Assembly (NCBI GenBank): GCA_035525365.1
Contig: DATLEK010000009.1
Span: 1 to 31,956 of the forward strand
Direction of reading: 5' to 3'
Length of the DNA stretch: 31,956 nucleotides
Source of the DNA: GCA-2861595 sp035525365
GTDB lineage: Bacteria > Actinomycetota > Acidimicrobiia > Acidimicrobiales > GCA-2861595
A program made the translations under genes and the position numbers. The notes below the pieces were generated by a model. That model was not told where the DNA came from and ran no database searches. It worked only from the letters and a program-made list of their open reading frames with translations. Below, in pieces: positions 29,899-31,956 of this stretch; within the stretch, counting starts at the first letter, position 1, and every line of letters begins with the position of its first letter.

Positions 29899-31434
29899 TC
29901 AGAGCGCGTCGAGGAGGCGGAAGAACGGGCCGAGCCACGGGTTCCATGCCAGGACCCGCCAGCGCACGCCCCGGGCTCCCTTGACGATCTGGCAGGGGAT
30001 GTCGACGAAGGCCTGGCGGAAGGTGCGGAACTCCATGGTGAGCAGCCGGCGGCGCTGGTCGCCGTGACGCTCGGCCCACCGCGGCGACACAGGCAGGATC
30101 AGGGCGCACCAGGCCTTGATGCTCCACGCCAGTGACGCCATCGTCATGTAGGCCCAGTTCGCGTTGAGGGTGTTGACCGGGGCGTGCAGGGCCCGCACGC
30201 CGCCCTTGAGCTGGGCGATGAGGTTTTCCTGGTTGCAGCGCTGGCGGGCCTCGCCGATGACCTCGTCGGCTGTGAGGGCCCGGTCGTTGGTGATGTAGAA
30301 GAAGTAGCGGTACTCGTCGAACAGCACCGCCTGGCCCCGCTCAACCGAGATGTTCTTGCGCAGGGCCACCACCCGGTAGTCCTTGGTGCAGCGGCCCGGC
30401 CGGTAGTCGAACTCGACGACGTCCTCCGCCGTGGTGCGCAGCACCTTGAAGCCGCGCTGGGCGACGACGGCGTCTTTGACGTTGGCCGGCCGGGTGCGGG
30501 GCCGGGTGGCGATCTGGCGCTCGGCCCGGCCGACCAGCTCGTGGTAGAGCTCGTCGGGGGTGTCGTTGGCCTTGGCCACCAGGTTGGCCTTGGCGTCGTA
30601 GCCGAGGACGAACCGCACACCGTCGCTGTCCCAGCGGTCGAACTGGGCGGTGAGGGAGAAGTCGGTGTCGCCCCGCAGCAAGATATCGGCGAAGCCGGCC
30701 TTGCGGCACAGATCGACCGCCTTGTCGTAGAGGGGGACCACGCCCTCATGCGAGGGGCGGTTGGCGCCGTGCAGGGCCAGGTAGAGCGGTTCTTGGGTGT
30801 TGGCCAGGGAGACCACCAGCGCCGAGTATCCCCAGGTGCCGTTGTAGGCGATGTCCATGCCGTCCTTGCACTCGCCGTCGGTGCCCACGATGGAGGCATC
30901 GGCGTCGATGCGGGCCGTGGTGGCCGTGAACGAGGCGCCCTGGCGGGCCCACACCCCGGCCCGGCAGCGGTTGACCGCCTCCTGGAGGGCGGCGATGGTG
31001 CCCTCGTCGAAGCGCCGGCAGAAGTCCCCGGCGGTGGTGGGGTCGGGCAGGGCGGCCGCCCCCAGGCCGTCGAGGAACACCGCGTCATTGCGCCTGGCCT
31101 CGATGTCGTCCAGGCGGGTGCCGCCGCACAGAGCGTTGTAGGCGATGTTCATCACGTGGTCGGACTCGTGGTAGGGGCGGTGCTGGCGCAGCACGTGCAC
31201 CGAGGCGTCGATCTCGCCGGCCAGGCCCACCCCCGCCACCAGCCGGGCGACCATGCCCATGCCGCCGTGCGCCGTGGCCTTGGTGCGCCCCGACAGCTCG
31301 TAGGCGATGGTGGCCCGCCCCAGCACCGGGCCGGTCCCGTTCGGCGCCACCGCATCCTCCAGTCGCCGCTCGATGGCGCGCTGCTCGCGTGCCAGGCAGC
31401 GCCGCAGCTCCCGCTTCGCCTTGCTCATGTCCAT
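29899..31434 (-). CDS. IS1380-family transposase
   Basis: This is a 511-residue DDE transposase. Candidate catalytic residues lie in the expected order: ARIDADASIVG (D177 or D179), LLRGDTDFS (D256) and RCNQENLIAQLK (E403). QRCNQENLI and FFYITND are typical of the IS1380 group (DDE_Tnp_1). The reading is intact and of normal length. ATG 31434 or ATG 31428 starts it; TATCAT lies 4 or 10 nt upstream, so a leaderless message from 31428 is possible. A small gene is divergent on the other side of the same palindrome. It is probably an active insertion. Confidence 0.9.
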   Translation of the reverse strand: MDMSKAKRELRRCLAREQRAIERRLEDAVAPNGTGPVLGRATIAYELSGRTKATAHGGMGMVARLVAGVGLAGEIDASVHVLRQHRPYHESDHVMNIAYNALCGGTRLDDIEARRNDAVFLDGLGAAALPDPTTAGDFCRRFDEGTIAALQEAVNRCRAGVWARQGASFTATTARIDADASIVGTDGECKDGMDIAYNGTWGYSALVVSLANTQEPLYLALHGANRPSHEGVVPLYDKAVDLCRKAGFADILLRGDTDFSLTAQFDRWDSDGVRFVLGYDAKANLVAKANDTPDELYHELVGRAERQIATRPRTRPANVKDAVVAQRGFKVLRTTAEDVVEFDYRPGRCTKDYRVVALRKNISVERGQAVLFDEYRYFFYITNDRALTADEVIGEARQRCNQENLIAQLKGGVRALHAPVNTLNANWAYMTMASLAWSIKAWCALILPVSPRWAERHGDQRRRLLTMEFRTFRQAFVDIPCQIVKGARGVRWRVLAWNPWLGPFFRLLDAL

Positions 31435-31447
31435 CAGTATGATACTG
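31435..31447. promoter_or_regulatory. palindromic bidirectional -10 element
   Basis: CAGTATGATACTG is a perfect palindrome around one central base. It reads TATGAT on the plus strand and TATCAT on the minus strand, so one site offers a -10 box to both the small gene and the transposase. It may also be an autorepressor site. Confidence 0.55.
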
Positions 31448-31503
31448 TTGGAACCGGGAGTGGTGGACCCCTCCCGCCAAGATGGGGGCGAGGAGGTGTT
31501 GTC

Positions 31504-31839
31504 ATGGCCGGGCCGAGCGCAGCAGAACGAAGGACACAGGCAGCGGTCGCCCGGCGCCTTGGCGAAGCCGGCTACGCGCTCCCCGGCACCCTCACCGAGC
31601 GGACCATGCGGTGCGGCAAGGCCAACTGCAGTTGCAAGGCCGACCCCCCGCGGCTTCACGGGCCCTACTACCAGTGGACTCGTAAGGTCGACGGCAAGAC
31701 CGTCACCGTCACCCTCACCAACGACCAGGTCGCCCGCTATGGCCCCTGGTTTGCCAATGCCCGAGCGCTGCGGGCCGCGCTCTACGAACTCGAACAGCTC
31801 TCCCTCGGCATCGCCCAACGGGACGAGGGGTGGAAGTGA
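31504..31839 (+). CDS. small Cys-motif protein associated with the IS element (DUF6788-like)
   Basis: This is a 111-residue protein with the core TERTMRCGKANCSCKADPPR followed by LHGPYYQWTRKVDGKTVTVTL and a helical end (ALRAALYELEQLSLGI). The CxxxxCxC cluster suggests a small metal-binding element. I recall such proteins next to transposases in actinobacteria under the name DUF6788, function unknown. ATG 31504 has AGGAGG (31491-31496) 7 nt upstream. It is divergent from the IS1380 transposase and may be a passenger or a regulator of it. Confidence 0.75.
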   Translation: MAGPSAAERRTQAAVARRLGEAGYALPGTLTERTMRCGKANCSCKADPPRLHGPYYQWTRKVDGKTVTVTLTNDQVARYGPWFANARALRAALYELEQLSLGIAQRDEGWK

Positions 31840-31956
31840 CACGAGTCACCCGCCCGCTCACTTGAACCCGCCCACCCCCCGTTTAGCTCGCGGTGAAGAA
31901 CCCTGGAGAACCAGGCGTTTCACTGACGATGCCGCCCGACTTGCGCTTGCTTCAGG
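31840..31956. other. right flank, no gene seen
   Basis: Only a small hairpin (31902-31915, CCTGG/CCAGG) is visible. The IS right end may be here or outside the window. Confidence 0.4.

Larger units (their letters stand above)
29899..31839. mobile_element. IS1380-type element with divergent small gene (ends not resolved)
   Basis: The core consists of the transposase and the small Cys-motif gene, transcribed divergently from one palindrome. I could not identify terminal inverted repeats or a target duplication. The right end may lie beyond 31956, so these limits are only the coding extent. Confidence 0.6.

Noticed and set aside
29830..31940. GCGGCGTCGT / GCGGCATCGT as terminal inverted repeats of the IS1380 element
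   Set aside because: Only about nine of ten bases match and flanks diverge; no target duplication was seen.

Overview
The window is GC-rich DNA whose genes use almost only G or C in third codon positions. The gene order mec-cysO-cysM-(MBL hydrolase)-rph-rdgB is the one known from mycobacteria. The tyrosine/tryptophan-rich 42-residue repeat of the surface proteins is a type I associate with Acidimicrobiia. I infer an uncultured or little-studied actinobacterium near Acidimicrobiia; this is recollection of families, not a database result.

Layout. 1-250: right end of an IS3-family element whose transposase is frameshifted. 216-924: a doubtful small reverse-strand gene, then nothing clear. 925-1789: tmRNA and smpB on the minus strand (trans-translation). 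1843-5668: a plus-strand housekeeping run made of a JAMM protease, a CysO sulfur carrier, CysM cysteine synthase, an MBL-fold hydrolase, RNase PH and an XTP/dITP pyrophosphatase. A minus-strand tRNA with anticodon UAG overlaps the end of this run. 5804-7845: a membrane-anchored GGDEF protein and ClpP.

7904-23678 is a cell-envelope region. One methyltransferase and three GT4 glycosyltransferases form an operon (7904-12197). They are followed by three secreted proteins that share the same C-terminal repeat module but carry different front ends: an FG-GAP propeller, a PGRP-type amidase and a SpoIID/LytB domain (12216-18394). Next come a minus-strand methyltransferase/GT-C membrane protein pair (18434-21171) and two more GT4 enzymes (21304-23678) that are paralogues of the first set. 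Together these look like glycan synthesis plus peptidoglycan remodelling and a shared surface module.

23605-28070 holds an unrecognised protein, a decayed copy of the repeat module, an MscS channel, a GAF-ANTAR antiterminator and a DHA2-type MFS exporter. 28185-29705 is a solitary beta-class DNA methyltransferase with an extra C-terminal domain. 29899-31839 is an IS1380-type transposase divergent from a small Cys-motif protein, with a palindromic bidirectional promoter between them.

Two genome-level signals stand out. Many genes start 6-10 nt after a TANNNT box, often TAGC(C/G)TCGCCCC, which fits leaderless transcription. The tRNA(UAG) has a short type I variable loop although UAG is a leucine anticodon. 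I see no CRISPR array, complete prophage or clearly novel defence system.
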